Shown in pieces: positions 1 through 8,797 of a stretch of 53,992 bases of DNA. The position numbers and the translations under genes are program-made. Numbering within the stretch: position 1 is the first letter of the stretch; the number at the start of each line of letters is the position of its first letter. The stretch is from Burkholderiales bacterium (lineage in GTDB: Bacteria; Pseudomonadota; Gammaproteobacteria; Burkholderiales; Burkholderiaceae_D): contig JACPWS010000045.1 in the NCBI GenBank assembly GCA_016196925.1, positions 1-53,992 on the forward strand. The letters are read 5' to 3'. The notes beneath the pieces were generated by a model, which was not told where the DNA came from, did not search any database, and saw only the letters and a list, made by a program, of their open reading frames with translations.

Positions 1-57
1 CAGACGACATGTCGTCTGAATTCCCCACTACACCGACCAACCTTGATTTCGCTTGAA
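1..57. repeat. Left copy of 57-bp terminal direct repeat, with 18-bp palindrome
   Basis: These 57 bases are identical to the last 57 bases of the window (53936-53992). The first 18 bases, CAGACGACATGTCGTCTG, are a perfect palindrome. A second perfect palindrome, TTGAATATATTCAA (53-66), spans the inner edge of the repeat. Identical contig ends usually mean an assembly break at a dispersed repeat or a circular contig; the sequence cannot tell these apart. No transposase gene is visible beside either copy. Confidence 0.9.
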
Positions 58-218
58 TATATTCAACCCTGGGAGGAGTAAGGTAGCCAGGGAGACGGAA
101 AAGTGTGCAATCGAGCCTGTAGCGCTCTCACTCAAATGGTGTACGACTTGAATGCCGTTATTTTAGTCATATCAATCACGTATCGAAGCTGATTAGCGCT
201 CAACTGGGGAATCTAGGT

Positions 219-2369
219 TCAATGCAAAAAGCGCTTATTTTTTACCATGGGAACCGGATGTCCGACGCCGTAGCCTTGCGCATAATCGACCCCGATCTTG
301 CGCAACTTCGCCAAAATCGCGGGATTCTCGGCAAACTCGGCGATGGTTTCTATGCCCATCACATGACCGATGTCGTTGATCGCCGCCACCAGCGCCGCAT
401 CCACCGTATCGGTTGCGATGTCTTTCACAAAGCAGCCGTCGATTTTTAAATAATCGACCGGCAAATGTTTGAGATAGGCAAATGAAGACATGCCGCTGCC
501 GAAGTCGTCCAGCGCGAATTTGCAGCCCTTCGCGCGCAAGGCGATGATGAAGGCGCTGGCATTCAGCAAGTTGGCGATGGCGGCGGTTTCCGTGATCTCG
601 AAGCAAATGCTGGCAGGATGCACGCCGGAGGCCGACAATTGTTCGACGATGAAATCGAGCGCACTCTCATCGTTCAGGGTGCTGCCGGATAAATTGACAG
701 AGAACAGCGAATCCGCGCCGTGCGGCAAAGCGGCGATATGCGCGCAGGCGCTGCGTACCACCCAGCGGTCGATATCCACCATCAAGCCGTAACGTTCTGC
801 CGCCGGGATAAAAGCCATCGGCGGCACGATCTTGCCATCTTCGCCGACCATGCGCAGCAGCACTTCGGCGTGCTCGTGGTAAGCGTGTTTTTTTCCTAAC
901 GGGACGATTTTTTGCACATACAGCGCGAAGCGCTCCTGCGCGATCGCGCTGTAGATGCGGGTATACCAGTCCATCTCGCCGTGGCGTTTGCTGAGTGCGT
1001 AATCGTCCGCCTGGTAGACGTGGATGCGGTTGCGGCCGCGATCCTTGGCGGCGTAGCAGGCGGCGTCGGCCAGGCTCAGGATTTCCGTCAGGCTCATGCG
1101 CTCCGCGCCCTGGCCGCCGAAGCTGACCAGGCCTATGCTGACGCTGATAGGGAAAGTCTTGTCTTCCCAGACAAAGCGAAAATCCTCGATGATGATCCTG
1201 AGGTTTTCCGCGATTTGCCGCGCGACATGCGGCGGGCAAGATTCCAGCAAGACGCCGAATTCATCGCCGCCGAGACGGGCCAGGGTGTCGTTGACGCGCA
1301 ATGCCAGCCTGAGCAAGCCGGTAATCTGGCGCAGCAACTCGTCGCCCGCGTTGTGGCCGCAAGTGTCGTTGACGATCTTAAACTGGTCCAGATCCATATA
1401 GGCCAGCGCATGCTGTTTTCCGTGCTGCTCGGTGGATATGATCGCGGCTTCCAGACGCCTTTCGAATTCGCTGCGGTTGACCAGATCGGTCAGCGCATCG
1501 TGCGTCGCCTGATAAGTCATTTTTTCCGCCAGGCGGCGGGCGTCGCTGACGTCGTGAAACACCAGCACGGCACCGATGATTTTGCCGTCGCGGTCGCGCA
1601 TGGGTGCGGCCGAATCCTCTATCGAATACAGTATGCCGCCGAGCTTATTGGCCAGCGCGCTGTTATGCGCCAGGCCGGCCACATTGCCGCTGCGCAGCAC
1701 CATTTCGATCGGCGACGGCGCCGGCTGTTCGCTTTCTTCGTTAACCAGCACCAAGACTTTGGAAACTGACTGGCCGCAGGCATCCGCCAGGGTCCAGCCT
1801 GTCATATGTTCGGCGACCGGATTTAAATACGTGACATTGCCGAGAAAATCGGTGGTAATCACGCCGTCGCCGATAGAATTCAGGGTGACTTCCAGGCGCT
1901 GCTTTTCCTCGAACAATTCGCTCGCCCTGATTTCCAGTTCGTGCTTCGCCTCTTCCATTCTGGCGTAAGCGCAAGCCAGCTGCTGTTCGCTGGTCTTCAA
2001 ACGCGCCTCGACGCGGTGGCGCTCCAGCGCCATCTGTATGGTGGCGTGCAATTCGCGCTCGGAAAACGGCTTCACCAGATAGCCGTAGGGCTTGGTGACC
2101 CTGGCCCTTTCCAGGGTTTTTTCTTCCGAGTAGGCGCTCAGGTAAATCACCGGAACGTCGATTTCGGCCGCCGTGTCGATGCCGTCGATGTCGCCCGAAA
2201 TGTGGATGTCCATCAGCACCACGTCCGGATCGGTTTCGCTGACGCCCTTGAGTGCCTGGTCGTGCGAGGCGGCGACGCGCGGCACTTCATAACCGAGACG
2301 AAGCAGGCGGCGCTGCAGATCCAGCGCGACGACACTCTCGTCTTCGACGATCAATATTCTGGAAGACAT
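219..2369 (-). CDS. Response regulator with REC-PAS-GGDEF-EAL domains (c-di-GMP turnover)
   Basis: Predicted cytoplasmic signalling protein of 716 residues that makes and/or breaks cyclic di-GMP. Domain order: receiver (about 4-118; acidic pair at 10-11, phospho-acceptor Asp54 in VLMDI, Lys100 in LVKPF), coiled linker, PAS (about 155-280), GGDEF (about 285-455; intact GGDEF at 367-371 with an RVND inhibitory I-site at 358-361) and EAL (about 470-710; EVLLR in place of EALLR, plus DDFGSG and KIDG). Both catalytic domains look intact. The ATG has AAGGAG ahead of it. It lies 14 bp downstream of a PAS histidine kinase on the same strand, so the pair is probably a kinase-regulator operon. Which activity dominates, and the signal, cannot be read from sequence. 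Confidence 0.92.
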   Translation of the reverse strand: MSSRILIVEDESVVALDLQRRLLRLGYEVPRVAASHDQALKGVSETDPDVVLMDIHISGDIDGIDTAAEIDVPVIYLSAYSEEKTLERARVTKPYGYLVKPFSERELHATIQMALERHRVEARLKTSEQQLACAYARMEEAKHELEIRASELFEEKQRLEVTLNSIGDGVITTDFLGNVTYLNPVAEHMTGWTLADACGQSVSKVLVLVNEESEQPAPSPIEMVLRSGNVAGLAHNSALANKLGGILYSIEDSAAPMRDRDGKIIGAVLVFHDVSDARRLAEKMTYQATHDALTDLVNRSEFERRLEAAIISTEQHGKQHALAYMDLDQFKIVNDTCGHNAGDELLRQITGLLRLALRVNDTLARLGGDEFGVLLESCPPHVARQIAENLRIIIEDFRFVWEDKTFPISVSIGLVSFGGQGAERMSLTEILSLADAACYAAKDRGRNRIHVYQADDYALSKRHGEMDWYTRIYSAIAQERFALYVQKIVPLGKKHAYHEHAEVLLRMVGEDGKIVPPMAFIPAAERYGLMVDIDRWVVRSACAHIAALPHGADSLFSVNLSGSTLNDESALDFIVEQLSASGVHPASICFEITETAAIANLLNASAFIIALRAKGCKFALDDFGSGMSSFAYLKHLPVDYLKIDGCFVKDIATDTVDAALVAAINDIGHVMGIETIAEFAENPAILAKLRKIGVDYAQGYGVGHPVPMVKNKRFLH

Positions 2370-2383
2370 GGCGGTACTCCTTC

Positions 2384-3793
2384 TCAGCCGTCATTCAGTG
2401 GAAATTCGAGCAAAAACCGGGTCGGCTGGCGACGTTGTATGCTTAACGTTCCTTCCAGCTGCCGGGATAGCAAGCTCACCAGGCGCAATCCCAAAGTCTC
2501 GGTGTGATCGATGTCGAGATCGTCGGGTATCCCGACGCCGGTATCGCTGACCGCCAGCAGCAAGCGTTTATTGTCCAGATGCGACAAACGTAAATTGATT
2601 TCACCGCAGCGGCCGTCGGGAAATCCATGCTTCAGAGAATTGGTGATCAGCTCGTTGATCAGCAAGCCGCAGGGAATGGCGGAATTAATCGGAAGATAGA
2701 CTGCGCTGGCATCGATGGACAAGCTGATCTTGCCGGCATCGATACCGTAAGAAGCGATCAGGGTGGGCGCCAGCGCTTCGAGGAAGCCGCCAAAATCGAC
2801 CTTGGCGAAATCGTTCGATTGATACAGGGTCTGGTGTATCAGCGCCATCGACTGTATGCGGTTCTGGCTATCCATCAGCATGCTCTTGACCGCCGGGTCG
2901 TCGATCAGCGAAGACTGCAGGTTCAGCAGGCTATGCACGATTTGCAGGTTGTTTTTCACGCGATGGTGGATTTCGCCGAGCAGCAAATCCTTTTCTTTCA
3001 GCGCCGCCTGTATCCGCCCCTCTTTTTGCTTGCGATCGGAAATGTCGACGATGGACGACAGCACCATCATGCCTTCTTCGGTCTCGATAGGATTGAGGGC
3101 GATCTCTACCGGAAATTCGCTGCCGTCCTTGCGCCGCCCGAACAAATCGCGCCCGGCGCCCATGGGGCGCGATTGCGGATCGCCGAAAAACAATGCGCGC
3201 TTTTCCGGATGGCCGTGACGAAAGCGCGCCGGCACCAGGACTTCGACTATCTGCCCCAGCATTTCGGGGCGGGGGTAGCCAAACAGTTTTTCCGCCTGCG
3301 CATTGACCATCTCGATGTGGCCGTGCCGGTTCGCCATCACCATCGCGTTCGGCGCCGACTCGACCACGCGCCGGAAGCGCTCTTCCAGGCGCTTGCGCTC
3401 GCTCATGTCCCGGGTGATTTTGGCGTAACCCTGCAGCACGCCGTCCCTATCGTACAAACCGGTGATGACGACGTAGGCCCAGAACTGGGAACCGTCTTTA
3501 CGGCGGCGCCAGCCTTCGTCTTCGTAACGCCCGCTGCGGGCGGCAAGATCGAGTTCGATCGCGGGAATATTTTCCTGAATCGCAGCTTCGCTGTAGAAGA
3601 TCGAGAAATGCTGGCCGAGTACTTCTTCTTTTGTGTAGCCCTTGATGTGCGCCGCGCCCAGATTCCAGCTGCAAACCCTGCCCTCCAGATCGAGCATGAA
3701 GATCGCGTAATCTTCGACGCTGTCGACCAGACCACGGAACCGGCTGTCATCGGACTTACCAAGTTCCCAGACCTTGGTGGTAGCTGTGCTCAT
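2384..3793 (-). CDS. PAS-PAS sensor histidine kinase, HisKA_2 type
   Basis: Sensor kinase of 469 residues without membrane segments, so probably cytoplasmic. It has two PAS domains (about 15-130 and 135-255) followed by a HisKA_2 phosphoacceptor region with EIHHRVKNNLQIVHSLL, and an HATPase_c domain with NELITNSLKH (N box) and DTGVGIP (G1 box). I place the start at the ATG at 3793, which has AAGGTG six bases upstream; an in-frame ATG nine codons earlier lacks this. HisKA_2 kinases commonly pair with separate response regulators, and the REC-GGDEF-EAL gene just downstream is the likely partner. PAS ligands (haem, flavin or none) are not evident. Confidence 0.9.
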   Translation of the reverse strand: MSTATTKVWELGKSDDSRFRGLVDSVEDYAIFMLDLEGRVCSWNLGAAHIKGYTKEEVLGQHFSIFYSEAAIQENIPAIELDLAARSGRYEDEGWRRRKDGSQFWAYVVITGLYDRDGVLQGYAKITRDMSERKRLEERFRRVVESAPNAMVMANRHGHIEMVNAQAEKLFGYPRPEMLGQIVEVLVPARFRHGHPEKRALFFGDPQSRPMGAGRDLFGRRKDGSEFPVEIALNPIETEEGMMVLSSIVDISDRKQKEGRIQAALKEKDLLLGEIHHRVKNNLQIVHSLLNLQSSLIDDPAVKSMLMDSQNRIQSMALIHQTLYQSNDFAKVDFGGFLEALAPTLIASYGIDAGKISLSIDASAVYLPINSAIPCGLLINELITNSLKHGFPDGRCGEINLRLSHLDNKRLLLAVSDTGVGIPDDLDIDHTETLGLRLVSLLSRQLEGTLSIQRRQPTRFLLEFPLNDG

Positions 3794-3916
3794 TGCGCAC
3801 ACCTTATAGTAGCATTGCAATTTATTCTAGCATCGTCAGCGGCTCTTTACTTTTTGTTGTTTTGTTTCTGCATGGAAAAATTATTATGCGCCTTTTCACC
3901 GATAAACATCGCGTCC

Positions 3917-3944
3917 GGCAAAAATAATTTTGCCTGTTTTTTTT
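3917..3944 (+). terminator. Terminator-like hairpin with no gene upstream on its strand
   Basis: GGCAAAA, a 4-base loop and TTTTGCC are followed by TG and eight T on the + strand. The nearest genes are the divergent kinase (start 3793, - strand) and rlmF (start 4054, + strand), so the hairpin lies in the rlmF leader, not after a gene. It could end an unannotated short + strand transcript or attenuate rlmF. Confidence 0.5.
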
Positions 3945-4053
3945 GCAATTCTAACCCAGCTTGCCGCTGTCATCGCGCCGCCTTCGGCGGGCGCTGCGCA
4001 GGCGGATATCCGTTGCCCGCAATGGCGGGCGGGAAGCATGTCACAATCTCGCC

Positions 4054-5031
4054 ATGCGAATTACATCCCCCACCCCTGTCGCCGCCAAGCTGGACGGCCG
4101 GCTGCACCCGCGCAATCGCCATCAAGGTCGCTACGATTTTGCACGCCTGCTGCAAGCCGAGCCGGCGCTCGCGGCATTCCTGAGCCAGAATCCGTATGGA
4201 GAAACCAGCCTCGATTTTGCCGACCCGGCGGCGGTCCGTGCACTCAACCGCGCGCTGTTGAAGGCGAGCTACGGCATACTCGGCTGGGATCTTCCGCCTG
4301 GAAATCTATGCCCGCCGGTGCCGGGGCGCGCCGATTATCTGCATTACCTGGCCGATTTGCTGGCCGCCGGCAATCGCGGCGCCGTCCCCGCCGGCCAGCA
4401 CCTGCAAGTGCTCGATATAGGCACGGGCGCGAATTGCATTTACCCCTTGCTCGGCGCCAGCGAATACGGCTGGCGTTTCGTCGGCGCCGACATCAATCGC
4501 ACCTCGCTGAGCCATGCGCAGACGATACTGGATGCCAATCCCGGCCTGGCGCAACGCATCGCGCTGCGCTGGCAACCCGAGGCGCAGGCGATTTTCCGGC
4601 ATATCGTGCAAGACGACGAATGGTTCGACTTGACGATGTGCAACCCGCCGTTTCACGCCTCGCTGGCCGCCGCCAGCGCCGGCACCGCGCGCAAATGGCA
4701 AAACCTCGGCAAAAGCGGGGCGCAGGCCAAGGCGCAGACAAGCTTGAATTTCGGCGGGCAAGACGCCGAGCTGCACTGCCCCGGCGGCGAATCCGCCTTC
4801 ATCTTGCGCATGATTGCGGAAAGCGCGGCCATCCCCACGCGCTGTTACTGGTTCAGCACCCTGGTCTCGAAATCGGCCAGCTTGCCGGCGATCTATGCCG
4901 CACTCAGGCGCGCCGGCGTGCAAGAGCAGCGCACGATAGACATGCAGCAAGGCCAGAAGCAAAGCCGGCTGGTGGCCTGGACTTTTTTGACTGCGTCCCA
5001 GCAGGCGGCCTGGCGCAAATTGCGCTGGTGA
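4054..5031 (+). CDS. rlmF: 23S rRNA (adenine-1618-N6)-methyltransferase RlmF
   Basis: SAM-dependent methyltransferase of 326 residues that methylates N6 of A1618 in 23S rRNA. It shows the class I SAM-binding motif [15 protein letters not shown] and the NPPFH catalytic motif of N6-adenine methyltransferases, in the form typical of RlmF, plus the family-typical start of the domain ([16 protein letters not shown]). Upstream in-frame ATGs would add an Arg-rich extension unlike the family, so I start at 4054, although no clear ribosome-binding site precedes it. It stands alone, divergent from the kinase operon. Confidence 0.93.
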   Translation: MRITSPTPVAAKLDGRLHPRNRHQGRYDFARLLQAEPALAAFLSQNPYGETSLDFADPAAVRALNRALLKASYGILGWDLPPGNLCPPVPGRADYLHYLADLLAAGNRGAVPAGQHLQVLDIGTGANCIYPLLGASEYGWRFVGADINRTSLSHAQTILDANPGLAQRIALRWQPEAQAIFRHIVQDDEWFDLTMCNPPFHASLAAASAGTARKWQNLGKSGAQAKAQTSLNFGGQDAELHCPGGESAFILRMIAESAAIPTRCYWFSTLVSKSASLPAIYAALRRAGVQEQRTIDMQQGQKQSRLVAWTFLTASQQAAWRKLRW

Positions 5032-5436
5032 GCGCCGGCGAAACCGGATTTCTCCTGAGAATTTACCACTTTAAGTGGAGTATCCTGATTTTTCAGCCTA
5101 CCGTCGGCGGATTTAAACGTCCTGTAAATATACTCCCCTCTAGTATATTCGCCGCTTCCGGACCCGTTACTGCCCAATTTTGCGCCGGCAGCGGGCTTGA
5201 TACGGCAGCGTCGCGCCCCCATATACATAAGAGAGGTGGCACAGTGGCGTCCCTTGTTTTGCTGGATACTGCAGTTTTGCCCGACTTCTCGCGCGCCATA
5301 TTCTTTCCAACACAAGCAAAGCGTGGCTTACAATCTCGTTCGTCGCCGTCTGAGATGATGGTTTAGCCCTGCAAGACTTATTCGCCGCTCATGCCCGCGA
5401 GTTTTACTTTTAAGCAAATGTGTGTCAAGGATGATA
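5032..5436. other. 405-bp intergenic region, no gene recognised
   Basis: This stretch lies between rlmF and the nitronate monooxygenase-like gene. I find no convincing short coding frame or RNA gene. It is locally AT-rich around 5090-5150 (CTAGTATATTCGCC) and presumably carries the promoter of the gene starting at 5437. No terminator hairpin follows rlmF. Confidence 0.5.
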
Positions 5437-6681
5437 ATGAAACGTGTAGATGACTTCCGCCTGCAACTGGGCAAAGATGAACTGGTTCCCATCATGATAG
5501 GCGGCATGGGCGTCGACATTTCCACCGCGGCACTGGCGCTGGAAGCGGCCCGCCTGGGCGGCGTCGGCCATATTTCCGACGCCATGGTGCACGACGTTTC
5601 CGATCGCCGTTTCGACACCAGCTTCGTCAAGGATAAGACCCGCCTGTACAAATACAATATCGCCAATTCCGACAAGACCGACATCAAGTTCGACCTCGGC
5701 CATCTGGCCGAAGCGACCCGCCTGCACGTGGGCAAGACCATGGAAGCCAAGCGCGGCTCCGGCATGGTCTTCGTCAATTGCATGGAAAAGCTGACCATGA
5801 ACGGCCCGCGCGAAACCCTGAAAGTGCGGCTGGAATCCTCGCTCGATGCCGGCATCGACGGCATCACCCTGAGCGCCGGCCTGCACCTCGGCTCCTTCGC
5901 GCTGATGGAAGGACATGCCCGCTTCCGTGATGCCAAGCTGGGCATCATCGTGTCCTCTGTGCGCGCGCTGCAACTGTTCCTGCGCAAGAACGCCAAGCTG
6001 AACCGCCTGCCCGATTACATCGTGGTGGAAGGCCCGCTGGCCGGCGGCCACCTCGGCTTCGGGCTCGATTGGGCGCAATACGATCTGCAAACCATCATCA
6101 CTGAGATCGTGCAGTATCTGCAAAAAGAAGAATTGAATATCCCTATCATCGCCGCCGGCGGCATCTTCACCGGCAGCGATGCCGTGTCTTTCCTGGAAAA
6201 CGGCTCGGCCGGCGTGCAAGTCGCGACCCGCTTCACCGTCACCGAAGAATGCGGCTTGCCGGCCAAGGTCAAGCAAGAGTATTTCAAGGCCAGCGAACCG
6301 GACATCATCGTCAACACGATTTCGCCGACCGGCTACCCTATGCGCATGCTGGCGAACACGCCGGCCATCGGCGACGGCATCCGCCCCGGTTGCGAATCCT
6401 ACGGCTATCTGCTGGACGGCAACGGCAATTGTTCCTACATCGACGCCTATAACCGCGAAGTGGCGGCCCATCCGGACCAGAAAAAGATCGTGGTGATGGA
6501 CAAGACTTGCCTGTGCACCCACATGCGCAACTTCAATTGCTGGACTTGCGGCCAGACCACCTATCGCCTGAAAGACACCACGCGCAAGCTGGCCGACGGC
6601 AGCTATCAGATCCTGACGGCCGAGCACGTGTTCCGCGATTACCAGTTCAGCGTCGATAACCAGATCGCCCTGCCGGAGTAA
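5437..6681 (+). CDS. Nitronate monooxygenase-like FMN oxidoreductase
   Basis: Predicted FMN-dependent TIM-barrel enzyme of 414 residues in the NMO/2-nitropropane dioxygenase superfamily. Features include the N-terminal IMIGGMGVDIS flavin-site motif, VEGPLAGGHLGFG, the phosphate-binding loop IIAAGGIFTGSDAV and GVQVATRF. A C-terminal extension contains a Cys cluster (CLCTHMRNFNCWTC, about residues 356-369), which is unusual for plain nitronate monooxygenases and could bind metal or an Fe-S cluster (inference). The start at 5437 has AAGGA five bases upstream; an ATG two codons earlier and a GTG five codons earlier sit on top of that site. The natural substrate is unknown; the family also includes enoyl reductases. 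Confidence 0.82.
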   Translation: MKRVDDFRLQLGKDELVPIMIGGMGVDISTAALALEAARLGGVGHISDAMVHDVSDRRFDTSFVKDKTRLYKYNIANSDKTDIKFDLGHLAEATRLHVGKTMEAKRGSGMVFVNCMEKLTMNGPRETLKVRLESSLDAGIDGITLSAGLHLGSFALMEGHARFRDAKLGIIVSSVRALQLFLRKNAKLNRLPDYIVVEGPLAGGHLGFGLDWAQYDLQTIITEIVQYLQKEELNIPIIAAGGIFTGSDAVSFLENGSAGVQVATRFTVTEECGLPAKVKQEYFKASEPDIIVNTISPTGYPMRMLANTPAIGDGIRPGCESYGYLLDGNGNCSYIDAYNREVAAHPDQKKIVVMDKTCLCTHMRNFNCWTCGQTTYRLKDTTRKLADGSYQILTAEHVFRDYQFSVDNQIALPE

Positions 6682-6713
6682 AACCGCTGCAAGCAACGCT
6701 ATAGGAAAAATGC

Positions 6714-6762
6714 AAAAAACCGCCTGTCCGCCCGGATTTTTCCGGCGCGTCAGGCGGTTTTT
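6714..6762. terminator. Bidirectional rho-independent terminator
   Basis: AAAAAACCGCCTG and CAGGCGGTTTTT form a GC-rich stem flanked by A and T runs. It can serve both the + strand flavoprotein gene ending at 6681 and the - strand SDR gene ending at 6806. Confidence 0.88.
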
Positions 6763-6805
6763 CTGTCTGTGCAAATGCTTCCGCTACGCCTGCTGCAGTC
6801 TTTAA

Positions 6806-7573
6806 TCAAATCTGCGTCAAACCGCCATCGACAGTCAGCTCTATACCATTGACATAACTGGCCGACTCCGACGCCAGGAACAGCACCGCCGCCGCGATTT
6901 CTTCCGGACCGGCCATGCGGCCGGCGGGCGCCGCGTCTTTTAAGTAAGCGGAAAACGCGTCGATTTGACTTTGGTCCATCCCTAAGCCGTGCTGCATGAT
7001 AGGCGTAAGGGTGACGCCGGGACTGATCGCATTCACCCGTATCTGACGCGCCTTCAGGTCGTTCGCCCAGCTACGGGCGAACGAGCGCACGGCCGCCTTG
7101 GACGCGCTATACACGCTCAGGTTCGCCATCCCTTTGTTGGCGACAATCGAGGCGTTCAAGACGATGCTGGCGCCGGGATTCAGCAAAGGCAGCAGCGTCT
7201 GCACCGTGAAAAATACGCCTTTCACGTTGATATCAAAAGTCGCATCGAAATCGGCTTCCGCCACCGCGCCGAAAGAGCCATATTCGGCAATCCCGGCATT
7301 GGCGAAGATCACGTCCAGGCGATCGCCGCGCTGTTCAATTACACCCTTGAGCACCTTCAGATCGCTGATGCGCGCCACATCCGACAAGCACCCGGTGGCG
7401 CGCTCGCCCAAAGCCTGCAGCGCCTGATCCAGTTTTTCCGGATTGCGTCCGGTGATATACACGCGCCTGGCTCCCCGCGCCAGAAACGCCCTGGCGCTGG
7501 CCAAGCCTATACCCGAGGTAGCCCCGGTCACCAGCACGTTTTTATCGGTAAAGTCTTGTCTTGTTGCATTCAT
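6806..7573 (-). CDS. Short-chain dehydrogenase/reductase
   Basis: NAD(P)-dependent oxidoreductase of 255 residues, the usual size for classical SDRs. It has the TGATSGIG cofactor loop near the N-terminus, FANAGIAEYG, catalytic Ser in NASIVANKG and the YSASK motif (catalytic Tyr and Lys), followed by RVNAISPGV and the C-terminal YVNGIELTVDGG. The start at 7573 has AAAGGAG in front; an open frame extends further upstream but without such a site. It is divergent from a LysR gene (start 7697), a common regulator-target arrangement. Substrate unknown. Confidence 0.9.
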   Translation of the reverse strand: MNATRQDFTDKNVLVTGATSGIGLASARAFLARGARRVYITGRNPEKLDQALQALGERATGCLSDVARISDLKVLKGVIEQRGDRLDVIFANAGIAEYGSFGAVAEADFDATFDINVKGVFFTVQTLLPLLNPGASIVLNASIVANKGMANLSVYSASKAAVRSFARSWANDLKARQIRVNAISPGVTLTPIMQHGLGMDQSQIDAFSAYLKDAAPAGRMAGPEEIAAAVLFLASESASYVNGIELTVDGGLTQI

Positions 7574-7696
7574 GTTCACTCCTTTAATTTGCAGATATCG
7601 CTCTGACTGTTGTGGAACAGCCAGTTCAGTATTGCAAAAACGGATACCAGCAACAATCCGTATAATGCTTGATACATTAATGAGCAAAATTCAACT

Positions 7697-8581
7697 ATGC
7701 AGGGAAAATTAAACGACCTGGCGGCCTTTGCCTGCGTCGCCCGCAAGCGCAGTTTCCGTCAGGCGGCACAAGAGTTGCAAGTGACGGCGTCGGCCTTGAG
7801 CCATAGCATCAGCAAGCTGGAACAAGCGCTGGGCGTGCGCCTGTTGAATCGCAGCACGCGCAGCGTGAGCCCCAGTGCGGCGGGGGAGCGCCTGTTGCAG
7901 CGCCTGGCGCCGGCCTTGAGTGAAATCGGGCAAGCGCTGGATAGCCTGAATGCGCTGCGGGCGAGCCCCAGCGGAAAACTGCGTCTGAACGTGCCGCGCC
8001 CGGCGGCGCAACTGGTGTTGGCGGAAAAAATCGCCGGGTTTGTACGCGCTTATCCGGAAATACAGTTGGAAATTGTGGCCAGCGACGCCTTGATCGACAT
8101 CGTCGAGCAAGGCTATGACGCCGGCATCCGTTTCGGCGAGAGTTTACAGCAAGACATGATCGCGCTACCGGTCGGTCCGGCCATACGCTTCGTGGTATGC
8201 GGTGCGCCGGCCTACCTGAAACAGCATGGAAAACCACGCACACCGAATGATTTACTGGCGCACGCCTGCATACAATGGCGCTTTCCCAGCGGCGTGCATT
8301 ATCGCTGGGAATTTAGCCAGGGCGAAAACAAATTGGAAGTCGCTACCAACGGGGCGCTGATACTGGATGAACCCAGTCTGATGATACAGGCCGCGCTGGA
8401 CGGCGCCGGCCTGATTTATATGTATGAAACCTTGGTCCAGCAATTGGCGCAACAAGGCCGCCTCGAATATGTGCTGGAAGACTGGTGCCCGGCCGGACCG
8501 GGCTTTTACCTGTATTACCCGAGCGGCCGGAATATGTCAGCCGCCTTACGCGCCTTGATCGACTACCTGAAACGTCCATGA
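7697..8581 (+). CDS. LysR-family transcriptional regulator
   Basis: DNA-binding regulator of 294 residues. The N-terminal winged HTH (about 1-62) reads LNDLAAFACVARKRSFRQAA followed by SALSHSISKLEQALGVRLLNR, and a periplasmic-binding-like effector domain (about 90-290) follows. The gene is divergent from the SDR gene with a 123-bp shared intergenic region, which makes the SDR a likely target. The inducer cannot be predicted. Confidence 0.92.
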   Translation: MQGKLNDLAAFACVARKRSFRQAAQELQVTASALSHSISKLEQALGVRLLNRSTRSVSPSAAGERLLQRLAPALSEIGQALDSLNALRASPSGKLRLNVPRPAAQLVLAEKIAGFVRAYPEIQLEIVASDALIDIVEQGYDAGIRFGESLQQDMIALPVGPAIRFVVCGAPAYLKQHGKPRTPNDLLAHACIQWRFPSGVHYRWEFSQGENKLEVATNGALILDEPSLMIQAALDGAGLIYMYETLVQQLAQQGRLEYVLEDWCPAGPGFYLYYPSGRNMSAALRALIDYLKRP

Positions 8582-8597
8582 AGGCAGCGCAAGGTAT

Positions 8598-8693
8598 TCA
8601 ATTGCCTTCGTTTTGCAACAAGACCGAGCAAAATGCAGCGGCGAACAGGGCCAGCGTGACCAATAACTGCGCTTCAACAAAATAATTTGCCAT
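8598..8693 (-). CDS. 31-residue putative single-span membrane peptide
   Basis: A short gene with an excellent start: AAGGAG lies seven bases before the ATG at 8693. The product begins MANYFVEAQLLVTLALFAAA and ends FCSVLLQNEGN. Residues about 9-26 form one hydrophobic helix flanked by polar ends. Its stop lies 17 bases from the end of the LysR gene on the opposite strand. Size and layout resemble small inner-membrane peptides that attach to larger complexes, but I do not recognise a family and no partner lies beside it. Confidence 0.55.
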   Translation of the reverse strand: MANYFVEAQLLVTLALFAAAFCSVLLQNEGN

Positions 8694-8797
8694 GATTTTT
8701 CTCCTTGATTTAACTGGAAAGCATCATAGCAAATCAATAAATATAAATGAAATCATCGTTTGTTATTCCATATATTCATAAAAACGATATCTTGCAA

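Noticed and set aside
53..66. TTGAATATATTCAA as an FNR/CRP-type operator
   Set aside because: FNR needs TTGAT-N4-ATCAA; the bases differ and the site straddles the terminal repeat.
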